From positions 67,001 through 131,000 of the forward strand of contig NZ_JAQFIL010000001.1 of the NCBI RefSeq assembly GCF_029504655.1: DNA of 64,000 nucleotides. The letters are read 5' to 3'. The DNA is from Catalinimonas alkaloidigena (lineage in GTDB: Bacteria; Bacteroidota; Bacteroidia; Cytophagales; Cyclobacteriaceae). The notes beneath the pieces were generated by a model. It was not told where the DNA came from and searched no databases. It saw nothing but the letters and a program-made list of their open reading frames with translations. The position numbers and the translations under genes are program-made. Every line of letters starts with the position of its first letter. Positions within the stretch are counted from its first letter, which is position 1. Shown piece by piece: positions 56,659 through 64,000 of the stretch.

Positions 56659-59124
56659 TTAGAAAGGGTATCCAATACCGATGTTGAACACACCATGAGA
56701 GACCTCATCCCAAACGTCAAACTTCTGACCGATCCAACGCTGTCCCGCATCACGAGCAGGGTCATACATTTTTACACCATAGTCGAAGCGGATGATTAAG
56801 AATGAGAAATCCAGTCTTAAGCCTAAGCCAGAACCAACAGCAATCTGCTTATAAAAAGAATCTAACTCAAAATTGGCGGCCGGACGAGATTGTGTTTCAT
56901 AAAAAAGCCAAACATTACCTGCATCTATGAAAAAGGCTCCACTTACAAAACCAAATAGTTCTCTTCTGAGCTCTACACTAGCTTCTAACAGGATTTCTCC
57001 GGGTTGCTCATTGTTATAAACGAAATAGCCATCTTCATCAACAGGTGTCTGAGGAGGGGATCCTCCGGGACCTAGACGTCTGGGTCTCCAGGCTCTGATG
57101 CTATTACTTCCACCGGCAAAAAAGTATTTTTCGTAAGGAAGCACGTTCCCCGTAGTATCACCATAGGGGACTGCCACTCCGATATTCAAGCGGTATGCAA
57201 GGTCAGAAGTTCTTGAGATAGGAATATACTTACGATAGTCGGTATTAACTTTTACATATTTGAAATATTCCAGTCCTCTGTCAGTGACTATGTCAGGGTT
57301 AATAAAGTTAAATATGGTTCCTCCGCTCTCCAGATATAATTTAAGGTAAGATGCACTATTCTTTCTGTCTGCATAATTACCATAATTGTTGAAATTAAAG
57401 ATGGTTGAGAAGTTAATGCTACTTACAAAGGATGGCTCAAACGAACGGCTTAGAGGAATACCTAGTGAATCCTGCGTATCCAAAATGTTTTGAAATGCAT
57501 CACTGATATTTCTTGAATCTATCAGGTTAATATCTACCGGGGTAAACGTATAACTTATTTTCTGCTGCTTCTGCCAGGTATAAGAAAGTGAGGTATTGAA
57601 GTTTGTTCTCACATATTCCTGTCGGTCGGTGTAATTGTAGCCCGTCTGTAGTCGTGTACGTGGGTTTAATACGCCAAAATGTGACTTCCATTCTTCCGGT
57701 AGCGGAAAGATAAACTGAGGAAAAGTAACTGACAGATTACCACCTGCGTCAACACTGCGGTAAGCTCCCTGGCCTTCTGTACCTGAGGGAGGAGGTACAC
57801 CTTCAATACCCGCTCTGGCATTGAGTTCCATGATTTCAAGCCCTCCAAACACATTTCTTATTTTGAGAGATGAGTTGATAAAAGGCCCTGGTAAGCCCTG
57901 GCTTACGTTAAGTCCTACCTCATTTGAGGTCTGGTATTTTTTGAGTGGGCTGGCGTATACACGGGCAACAAAATGGTTTCCTGTAGTATCGTAATTGATA
58001 TTGATAAACTTAAAAACATCTAGGTTGGATAGTTGTCGCTGTGTCTGTAGAGATTCTTCAAGGCTATACAAACTATCAGGGTAAATAAATATACGTCGGT
58101 CAAGTATTTTTTTATAATACTGATACTCGTAGTAGCGGTAAACAATATTGTTATGTTCACTTGATTTTCTTAGTCCTAATGTACGGTCCGTACCGATATC
58201 AGAATCTGTAACAAATATGACAGAGTCTATTTTGAACCTTTTATGGTACCCTCTTTTGGCGGGTTCGCGGATGAGGGTATTTATGCGTACCTCTCGTTCG
58301 CTAATGGTTGAGTCAACCTCGTATTCTACATATTGTCGACTAAAGTCATAGAAACCATTATTTCTCAGCAGGGTCTCAATACGCTCTCTTTCCTGAGATA
58401 GTTTTTCCTGATCATATACCTGTCCTTCTCTCACCAGACGCTCATCAAAACTTTCATGGATCAATCTTCGGATCACGGAATCTTGAATCAAATAGGTAAT
58501 GGTATCAATGCTGTAAGGCAGGCGTTCATTGATAGTATAGTTGGAGGTGATTTTTCTGCCCTCTAAAGTTGTTCCGTGATCAACGCTACCATTAAAGTAG
58601 CCTTTGGTATGAAGATAATTTTCCATTTGCTGACGCGTTATCTCTGCCTGTGAGCTATCATATATGCTCAAAGGCTCTCCCCAGCGCATCAGAAGGTTCC
58701 CTTCCTCCAACTTACGATCTATCTTGTTTGTCTTCTTTTCCTTTTTCTTTTCAAGCCTTTGTATTTTCTTTTCCTTCTCAGCTTTTTCAATTTTAGTGTT
58801 ATACTTGTCAATGACATCTTGCTTATCCTCCCGTAATTCTTCCTCATCATAGAAGTCTTGTCCGATATGGTAAATCCATACAAAAGGAGTGAAGGGAATG
58901 ACAGGAAACTTTCGGTTGGGTTCCTGGCGGTAAAAGTCAGACAGATCATCTTCATTTACCTTATTGGCTTTTTTTATATTTTGCTTATATAGCAGGTATT
59001 CTCCTTCATCCAGATAGCGGGTACCCAGACAGCTAGAAAGGAGAAGCCCTGTTAACAGAGTAAGAGAAATACTCTTTAGGATACGGTATATTGGTACAGT
59101 ATTAATGGCTAAAAATGATTTCAA
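56659..59124 (-). CDS. tamL: TamA-like outer-membrane assembly lipoprotein
   Basis: An 821-residue BamA/TamA-superfamily protein with lipoprotein signal (ISLTLLTGLLLSSC, lipobox Cys32). N-terminal POTRA-type regions cover about 40-380 (LYKQNIKKANKVNEDDLSD, IDSVIFVTDSDIGTDRTL), with a Lys/Glu coiled-coil insert at about 100-140. The C-terminal 16-strand barrel region (about 400-821) contains FFAGGSNSIRAWRPRRLGPG, the conserved VRGF-type L6 loop region, ending in FNIGIGYPF. TamL works with TamB in envelope assembly. No ATG exists before the lipobox, so a TTG at 59124 is the start. It overlaps the divergent methyltransferase start by 10 bp. Confidence 0.87.
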   Translation of the reverse strand: MKSFLAINTVPIYRILKSISLTLLTGLLLSSCLGTRYLDEGEYLLYKQNIKKANKVNEDDLSDFYRQEPNRKFPVIPFTPFVWIYHIGQDFYDEEELREDKQDVIDKYNTKIEKAEKEKKIQRLEKKKEKKTNKIDRKLEEGNLLMRWGEPLSIYDSSQAEITRQQMENYLHTKGYFNGSVDHGTTLEGRKITSNYTINERLPYSIDTITYLIQDSVIRRLIHESFDERLVREGQVYDQEKLSQERERIETLLRNNGFYDFSRQYVEYEVDSTISEREVRINTLIREPAKRGYHKRFKIDSVIFVTDSDIGTDRTLGLRKSSEHNNIVYRYYEYQYYKKILDRRIFIYPDSLYSLEESLQTQRQLSNLDVFKFININYDTTGNHFVARVYASPLKKYQTSNEVGLNVSQGLPGPFINSSLKIRNVFGGLEIMELNARAGIEGVPPPSGTEGQGAYRSVDAGGNLSVTFPQFIFPLPEEWKSHFGVLNPRTRLQTGYNYTDRQEYVRTNFNTSLSYTWQKQQKISYTFTPVDINLIDSRNISDAFQNILDTQDSLGIPLSRSFEPSFVSSINFSTIFNFNNYGNYADRKNSASYLKLYLESGGTIFNFINPDIVTDRGLEYFKYVKVNTDYRKYIPISRTSDLAYRLNIGVAVPYGDTTGNVLPYEKYFFAGGSNSIRAWRPRRLGPGGSPPQTPVDEDGYFVYNNEQPGEILLEASVELRRELFGFVSGAFFIDAGNVWLFYETQSRPAANFELDSFYKQIAVGSGLGLRLDFSFLIIRFDYGVKMYDPARDAGQRWIGQKFDVWDEVSHGVFNIGIGYPF

Positions 59125-59867
59125 AAAGGATTCTAAAATTAATTAAGTCTCTTCAACAAAAGAAGTATAGAAAAAAATATAAGCTTTTTTTGGTTGAAGG
59201 AGGTAAAAATATACTGGAACTCCTGTCAACGCATTTTAGCATTAGAACACTAATAGCCACTCCAGTGTTTATAGAAGTGCACAAAGATCTGATAAATAAG
59301 CATGAAGTTGCCGAAATTATTTCAACAGATGAAAAACAGCTTTCTACTGCCAGTACACTCAAATCCAATAATGCAGCGATAGCTATTGTAGAAATTCCGG
59401 AAAATTTACCCTATCAAAGTTCTCCCGGAGCGTACGAACTGGTGCTGGATGACATCAATGACCCTGGTAACCTGGGAACAATTTTGCGCATAGCTGACTG
59501 GTACGGGATACCGCAGATTATCTGCTCACCTGAAACCACTGACTTGTACAGCCCCAAGGTGATCAGCGCAAGCATGGGCTCTTTTTTAAGGGTCAACGTT
59601 TTTTATATGGATCTGGAATCTTTTTTTAAGAAAAACAGAAAGCCGGTCTATGCCGCTTATGCAGCCGCTGGCGAAAATGTACACACTTTAAATTTTAGCA
59701 AAGAAGGTGTTTTGCTGATGGGTAGCGAATCTCATGGTATTCATCCACGCTATGCCAAATACGTAAATTGTAGTGTTCATATCCCATCATACGGAAAAGC
59801 AGAATCGTTAAATGTAAGTATAGCTACCTCTGTAATCTGTGATAATATGAGAAGGCTTAGTGAATAA
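59115..59867 (+). CDS. TrmH/SpoU-family RNA 2'-O-methyltransferase
   Basis: A 250-residue SPOUT enzyme. The N-terminal substrate-binding domain (QQKKYRKKYKLFLVEGGKNI) is followed by the catalytic domain with ELVLDDINDPGNLGTILRIA, CSPETTDLYSPKVISASMGS, VLLMGSESHGI and SYGKAESLNVSIATSVICDN, motifs 1 to 3. It transfers methyl from SAM to ribose in tRNA or rRNA; the target is unknown. It is divergent from tamL with overlapping 5' ends, an arrangement worth noting. Confidence 0.93.
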   Translation: MISKRILKLIKSLQQKKYRKKYKLFLVEGGKNILELLSTHFSIRTLIATPVFIEVHKDLINKHEVAEIISTDEKQLSTASTLKSNNAAIAIVEIPENLPYQSSPGAYELVLDDINDPGNLGTILRIADWYGIPQIICSPETTDLYSPKVISASMGSFLRVNVFYMDLESFFKKNRKPVYAAYAAAGENVHTLNFSKEGVLLMGSESHGIHPRYAKYVNCSVHIPSYGKAESLNVSIATSVICDNMRRLSE

Positions 59868-60045
59868 TAGCGTTGGCTTCTTCATTTAAAAGTGGAAAAA
59901 AAAACGCACCCCGGAACTTCCTCCTGAATATTTTTAGTTTATTTTAAATCATAAATTATAAAAGTATTTTTACTCAATAATTTCAGGGGAAAATTATAAA
60001 TTATAAGTTGTCTAAGCATTTCAGTTTAAAGGTAAGACCAAAGAC

Positions 60046-60072
60046 TTGCGATAAATAACTAAACTATATTTC
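60046..60072 (+). promoter_or_regulatory. Candidate promoter upstream of the second NarL regulator
   Basis: TTG at 60046-60048 and TATATTTC at 60065-60072 (7 of 8 to TAnnTTTG) lie 16 bp apart. The start codon is 76 bp downstream. Confidence 0.3.
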
Positions 60073-60148
60073 ATCCGGCCATTACTGAGTAGCATGTAAG
60101 GGTGAATACTAATACATTAGAGGAAGAAGACTCTACAGGCCTGACCAT

Positions 60149-60817
60149 ATGAGAAACAATCTAAAACTGATCATTGTAGATGATCATCAGCTTTTTCGCC
60201 AAGGACTTATTAAGTTATTGAAGGAGAGATTAGAAAATGTAAGCATAAAAGAAGCAAGTAATGGTAAAGAGCTATTATCTATGTTGGAAGTGCAAAAACC
60301 AGATATCGTACTCTTGGATCTGGAGATGCCAGTGATGGATGGATTAGAAACTTCCAATGTCCTTCTGAATAACCCTAAGTTTAGCGATATCAAGATCATC
60401 GTACTTAGTATGCATGAGCATGAGAAGTTCGTGATTGAGCTTATTGAGAGCGGCGTGTACGGATACATCCTAAAGGACGCAGATATAGATGAGGTGCTGG
60501 AAGCTATTCATGCGGTGGATAATGGGCAGTACTACGTCAGTCAGCATACTTTCAATGCTATGCGGAAAGATATTAGTGAACAAAGTAAGTTTCAACACTC
60601 CTTTGCTCAGGAGAGTGAAAAGTTATCATCCCGAGAAGAAGAAATACTGAAGCTTATCTGTAAAGAGTATACGAATAAAGAAATGGCTGAAGAGCTTAAC
60701 CTTAGTGTGCGCACCATTGATGGACACCGCAACCGTCTTCTCAAAAAGACAGGCATGAAAAATACTGCAGGTCTAATCAAATACGCACTACAAACGGGCA
60801 TTTATCGTATGGACTAA
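60149..60817 (+). CDS. NarL/FixJ-family response regulator (orphan)
   Basis: A 222-residue regulator. The receiver has IIVDDHQLFRQGLIKLL, phosphoacceptor Asp57 (DIVLLDLEMPVMDG), IIVLSMHEHEKF and Lys in GYILKDA. The LuxR-type HTH lies near residue 155-222 (LSSREEEILKLICKE, NKEMAEELNLSVRTIDGHR, LKKTGMKNTAGLIKY). It resembles the 44479 regulator in layout. There is no kinase beside it. Its last 4 bp overlap the convergent transporter gene. Confidence 0.92.
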   Translation: MRNNLKLIIVDDHQLFRQGLIKLLKERLENVSIKEASNGKELLSMLEVQKPDIVLLDLEMPVMDGLETSNVLLNNPKFSDIKIIVLSMHEHEKFVIELIESGVYGYILKDADIDEVLEAIHAVDNGQYYVSQHTFNAMRKDISEQSKFQHSFAQESEKLSSREEEILKLICKEYTNKEMAEELNLSVRTIDGHRNRLLKKTGMKNTAGLIKYALQTGIYRMD

Positions 60818-61605
60818 TCAAGAGAGGTGTTTTGCGTAGCCTCGTGCATCATGTTTTCGGCCAGTTCTTTCCCCAGATAGTTGTCAATTAGGTAATGGGC
60901 TATATAGAGCAATGGAGTAAGCACTACGGCTACTGTAAACTTATAAATGTAATTGACAATCCCTACAGCAAAGACCTGGGCAATGGGCCAGTTGCCAAAT
61001 ACATAGAAAGCAATAAACAGCACCACAAAACTATCTACTAACTGAGAGACTAAGGTAGAACCAGTAGCTCTGAGCCATATTTTGCTGTTGCCTGTAATTC
61101 GTCTCAGTCTTTGAAAAACAATCACATCCAGTAACTGACCAATAAGAAAAGCGAATAAGGAGCCTATAATAATGCCCAGGCCCTGCCGGAATATCTTCCG
61201 AAAAGCAAAATCAATATCAAAGTAATTTCCAGCCTCATCTGTACTATTGACATCCAGCCAGAAGGAAGCGGGAGCCAGTTCTGTAACAAGGTAAATGACC
61301 ACAAAAGAGTAAGCGATAAATACGACAGTTAGGTAGCTGATTTGCTTCACACCTCTTTTACCAAAGTACTCATTGATCACATCAGTAGTAATAAACACCA
61401 CAGGCCAGATAACTGCCCCGGCAGTGAGGTTAAAGTCTAATATGAAATCACCAAGCAAAGGAATTTGAGCAGGCGGAAGCCCTAAAGTAGCTTCTGCCGA
61501 AAAGATTTTAACACCAATCAACTCAGCCAATAGGGCATTGGTCAGAAAAATACCGCTGAGGACAATAAAAAGGATATTTCTTTTGTGCTTGTTAGTTGTG
61601 GTCAC
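60814..61605 (-). CDS. Queuosine-precursor transporter (YhhQ/DUF165 family)
   Basis: A 263-residue membrane protein with six or more predicted helices (IVLSGIFLTNALLAELIGV, FNLTAGAVIWPVVFITTDVI, YLTVVFIAYSFVVIYLV, GIIIGSLFAFLIGQLLDVIV, LVSQLVDSFVVLFIAFYVF). DUF165 motifs are the acidic/Asn group near TDVINEYFGKRGVKQ and RATGSTLVSQLVDSF. Family members import queuosine precursors such as preQ1 or queuine. It is the last gene of the STAS-rnz-transporter operon; the gap to rnz is 2 bp. Confidence 0.9.
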   Translation of the reverse strand: MTTTNKHKRNILFIVLSGIFLTNALLAELIGVKIFSAEATLGLPPAQIPLLGDFILDFNLTAGAVIWPVVFITTDVINEYFGKRGVKQISYLTVVFIAYSFVVIYLVTELAPASFWLDVNSTDEAGNYFDIDFAFRKIFRQGLGIIIGSLFAFLIGQLLDVIVFQRLRRITGNSKIWLRATGSTLVSQLVDSFVVLFIAFYVFGNWPIAQVFAVGIVNYIYKFTVAVVLTPLLYIAHYLIDNYLGKELAENMMHEATQNTSLD

Positions 61606-61607
61606 AG

Positions 61608-62528
61608 TTATTTGTCATCTATAAAGTAATCTTCTCCTTCCAGGGCAAGTGAGGTATTGGGAAATACCATTTTAGCTTCTTCTAATAAAGGTTTTAGCGT
61701 CTTATATCTGCTGGAATAATGTCCGATAATCAGGTGTGTCACATTAGCTTTTTTTGCTATGGTTGCAGCTTCTATGGTAGTACTATGATACCTTTCATTT
61801 GCTTTTTTGGCTTCATCATGCATAAAGGTAGCTTCGTGATAAAGCAGATCCACTCCTTCTATGTACTCAATCAGTTTTTCCTGATAACGGGTATCCGAAC
61901 AATAAGCATAGGAACGACTTTTTTTAGGGGGCAGCGTAAGCGCTTCATTAGCATAGCGTAGGCTCCCATCAGCATCATACAGGTTTTTGCCTTCCTTGAG
62001 ATCAAGAATATCCGCTACTGAAATGTCAGGCTTAAGCTTTTCTTTATCAATCCGTCTGGGCTTTTCTTTTTCTCGGAAAAGAAAGCCGCTACAAGCAATG
62101 CCATGGTCCAGCGGAAGGCTGTGTACGGTAAATAATGGGTTTTCGTATAAAACTTGTGACTGTAAATGATCAGTCACACTAAAATGAATTTTGAATTTCA
62201 GGTTGGCATGGGTAGCTCTCATTTGTACAGTAACCATTTCAGAGAGCTGATAAGGACCGTAGATGTACAAATCTTCGGTCCTTCCAGTAAGGTTTAAAGT
62301 ATTGAGCAAGCCGATAAGGCCAAACACATGATCTCCATGCAGATGGCTAATAAAAATATGATTTATTCGGCTTACTTTGGCTTTGTATTTCAGCAGCTGC
62401 ATCTGTGCACCTTCTCCACAGTCTATCAGCATAAAATGATTTTCCAGATTAAGTAACTGGCTGCTTTGGTGTCGGCCGTAAGCGGGTGTTGCTGAGTTAG
62501 CGCCTAATATTTTAAGCTGGAAAGCCAA
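61608..62528 (-). CDS. rnz: Ribonuclease Z
   Basis: A 306-residue metallo-beta-lactamase-fold tRNA 3' endonuclease. The zinc motif is IFISHLHGDHVFGLIGLL, with later metal His residues in LPLDHGIACSG, AYCSDTRYQE and LLYHEATFMHD, then LIIGHYSSRY. It trims 3' trailers of tRNA precursors. It lies 3 bp after the STAS gene and 2 bp before the transporter; the three share one transcript. The transporter feeds queuosine for tRNA modification, so two of the three genes concern tRNA. Confidence 0.95.
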   Translation of the reverse strand: MAFQLKILGANSATPAYGRHQSSQLLNLENHFMLIDCGEGAQMQLLKYKAKVSRINHIFISHLHGDHVFGLIGLLNTLNLTGRTEDLYIYGPYQLSEMVTVQMRATHANLKFKIHFSVTDHLQSQVLYENPLFTVHSLPLDHGIACSGFLFREKEKPRRIDKEKLKPDISVADILDLKEGKNLYDADGSLRYANEALTLPPKKSRSYAYCSDTRYQEKLIEYIEGVDLLYHEATFMHDEAKKANERYHSTTIEAATIAKKANVTHLIIGHYSSRYKTLKPLLEEAKMVFPNTSLALEGEDYFIDDK

Positions 62529-62531
62529 GGT

Positions 62532-62930
62532 TTAGTCAACACCATTATCATTTTCAGAACCACTGTTGTTCAGGTCTTTCTCAATCTCATTCATAAACAC
62601 AGCATCTACAGCTTCCTCTAATGTTGGGATTACCGTCATTACGTTGTCCAACTGAGAAATTTTGATCAGCTTCATGACATGCTCATTCAGGCTACACATG
62701 ATGAACATGCCTCCATCCTCACGAAAAATACGGTTTCCAACCAGCAACGCGCTGAGGCCAGACGAATCAGTATATTTTACCTGATCCATATTCAGAATCA
62801 GGTTTTTTACGCCTTCGGCGTGCATAGTGATAAGTTCTGATTTAAGTTCAGGAGCAATAGAAGCATCTAATTTTTCTTCCTGAAGGAGAAAAGTACTGTA
62901 CTGCTCTTTTTTGTCTATAGAATATTTCAT
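62532..62930 (-). CDS. STAS-domain protein (anti-sigma-antagonist-like)
   Basis: From ATG 62930 (MKYSIDKKEQYSTFLL) the protein has 132 residues. The STAS fold shows as DASIAPELKSELITMHAEG, VKNLILNMDQVKYTDSSGLS with the conserved phosphorylatable Ser in DSSG, ALLVGNRIFREDGG, and LIKISQLDNVMTV. A short acidic Asn/Asp tail follows (NSGSENDNGVD). Such proteins act in anti-sigma switches or as regulatory subunits; no kinase is nearby. The ATG at 62984 would add unconserved residues. Confidence 0.87.
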   Translation of the reverse strand: MKYSIDKKEQYSTFLLQEEKLDASIAPELKSELITMHAEGVKNLILNMDQVKYTDSSGLSALLVGNRIFREDGGMFIMCSLNEHVMKLIKISQLDNVMTVIPTLEEAVDAVFMNEIEKDLNNSGSENDNGVD

Positions 62931-63068
62931 CTGATAATTATTTGTTTTTTTAGGTTTGATGAAGAAATCTATAAGCTTGACCACATACTAATGTATAAGG
63001 TTTAATTTCCTGCGATCACTTCATCAAATACGCGATTTATGAGTATTGTAAGATGCTAATTTACAAAA

Positions 63069-64000
63069 CTATAAGGCATTTATTATGTTTTGCTGTATTC
63101 TATTAAGGATATTGTCTGTTTTCTCTCTCACAAAATTTTTCCCGGTAACTTTCTCGTAGAGCTCAATATACCTTTCAGAAATACTATTTACTACCTCATC
63201 AGTCATTTCCGGCATTTGCTGCCCTTCTTTTCCCTGAAAACCTTGGGAAATTAACCACTGACGAACAAACTCTTTGGAGAGCTGTTTCTGAGCTTCTCCT
63301 TTAGCCTGTCTTTCCTCATAGCCTTCAGCGTAGAAGTAGCGCGAAGAGTCAGGGGTATGAATTTCATCAATCAAATGTATGCTATCGTCAAAGGTACCAA
63401 ATTCATATTTAGTGTCTACCAGAATCAGGCCTCTGTTCCGGGCTATGTTACTCCCTTTTTCGTACAAGCGATAGGTATAGTCTTCCAGTCGTTTGTAGTG
63501 TTCCTCAGGAACCAAGCCCCGAGAGATAATTTCCTCACGAGAAATATCTTCATCATGCCCTTCCTGGGCTTTGGTGGCCGGTGTGATGATCGGCTGTGGC
63601 AGCGGGTCGTTCTCCTTTAGCCCTTCGGGTAGGCTTACACCACAGAGACTACGCTTACCATCCCGGTATTCACGCCAAGCATGACCTGCCAGATATCCGC
63701 GGATAACCATCTCTATCGGATAAGGCTTGCAGTTAAAGCCCAACATGGCATTGGGGTCAGGCATCCCGGTTACCCAATTGGGCACAATGTCAGCAGTGGC
63801 ATTTAAAAACTCAAAAGCGATCTGGCTGAGAACCTGTCCTTTATAAGGAATAGCACGAGGTAATATCACATCAAAAGCAGAAATACGATCAGTGGCGATG
63901 AGAACGATCTGCTTGTCCAAAAAATATACATCCCGCACTTTTCCACGATAAAAGCTGGTTTGCCCCGGAAGCTCAAAACGGGTTTCTGTAATTGTATTTC
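63069..64000 (-). CDS. purC: Phosphoribosylaminoimidazole-succinocarboxamide synthase, 5' partial
   Basis: The frame stays open through the right edge, so the start codon is outside. The visible part carries [39 protein letters not shown], then [30 protein letters not shown] region and [17 protein letters not shown], all SAICAR synthetase motifs. The Bacteroidota-type longer C-terminus is present ([19 protein letters not shown]). It joins aspartate to CAIR in purine synthesis. The purF-like gene at the other end is 63 kb away, so there is no shared operon. Confidence 0.96.
   Translation of the reverse strand, partial: NTITETRFELPGQTSFYRGKVRDVYFLDKQIVLIATDRISAFDVILPRAIPYKGQVLSQIAFEFLNATADIVPNWVTGMPDPNAMLGFNCKPYPIEMVIRGYLAGHAWREYRDGKRSLCGVSLPEGLKENDPLPQPIITPATKAQEGHDEDISREEIISRGLVPEEHYKRLEDYTYRLYEKGSNIARNRGLILVDTKYEFGTFDDSIHLIDEIHTPDSSRYFYAEGYEERQAKGEAQKQLSKEFVRQWLISQGFQGKEGQQMPEMTDEVVNSISERYIELYEKVTGKNFVREKTDNILNRIQQNIINAL

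Overview
The window is chromosomal DNA from a Bacteroidota bacterium, most likely of the order Cytophagales. The evidence is the gene families: a PF14121-type putative porin, a TamA-like outer-membrane lipoprotein (TamL), an ECF sigma/FecR pair followed by an STN-domain surface protein, duplicated DUF1573, LytTR and NarL regulators, the Nif3/zinc-ribbon pair, and the long Bacteroidota form of PurF. Strong Shine-Dalgarno sites are largely absent, and several genes have a -7 box close to TAnnTTTG. No tRNA, rRNA, CRISPR array, prophage or intact insertion sequence was seen. The window starts inside purF-like and ends inside purC. Layout: 1-2.4 kb holds the PurF-like end, a VOC protein and a YfiT/DinB-fold protein. 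2.4-4.3 kb is a decay zone with a possible IS5-type transposase remnant, a GAF-PAS sensor lacking its N-terminus and a frameshifted 5'-nucleotidase. 4.4-8.2 kb carries DUF4112, flavin reductase, a membrane-anchored anti-sigma-like protein, an unknown protein and an SDR oxidoreductase. 8.2-12.1 kb (minus) is an apparent four-gene unit: ECF sigma, FecR, STN plus 18-residue-repeat surface barrel, and an unlisted 47-residue ORF, closed by a terminator. 12.3-14.2 kb holds a coiled-coil protein with an eroded zinc ribbon and Nif3. 14.3-22.6 kb carries lpxK, porin, miaE, a MORN-repeat outer-membrane protein, a CoA-binding protein and gyrB. 22.9-32.4 kb is the most unusual part. ppk1 and ppx, for polyphosphate synthesis and breakdown, flank a signalling cassette: a pseudokinase-like membrane histidine kinase, a peptidoglycan-binding protein, a coiled-coil protein, an OmpA-associated domain protein, a Ras/Rab-like small GTPase, a hybrid histidine kinase (PAS-like, HisKA, HATPase, REC, HPt) and a LytTR regulator. 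Three of these genes overlap by 4 bp each (GTGA, ATGA), so they should be translationally coupled. 32.5-40 kb holds metF, a decayed PQQ-type sugar dehydrogenase, an alpha/beta hydrolase, a frameshifted sialate O-acetylesterase, YceI and DUF1573. 40-51.3 kb holds trpS, an M1 peptidase, an orphan NarL regulator, phosphohexomutase, rmuC, and a merR/dprA/DnaJ-TPR run. 51.3-64 kb holds a TPR protein, CIA30-hemF, a four-repeat secreted protein, tamL divergent from a TrmH-type methyltransferase, a second orphan NarL regulator, a STAS/rnz/queuosine-transporter operon and purC. Main leads: the small-GTPase/hybrid-kinase cassette between the polyphosphate genes, and the sigma/FecR operon whose terminal gene is a repeat-rich surface barrel instead of a SusC-type receptor.
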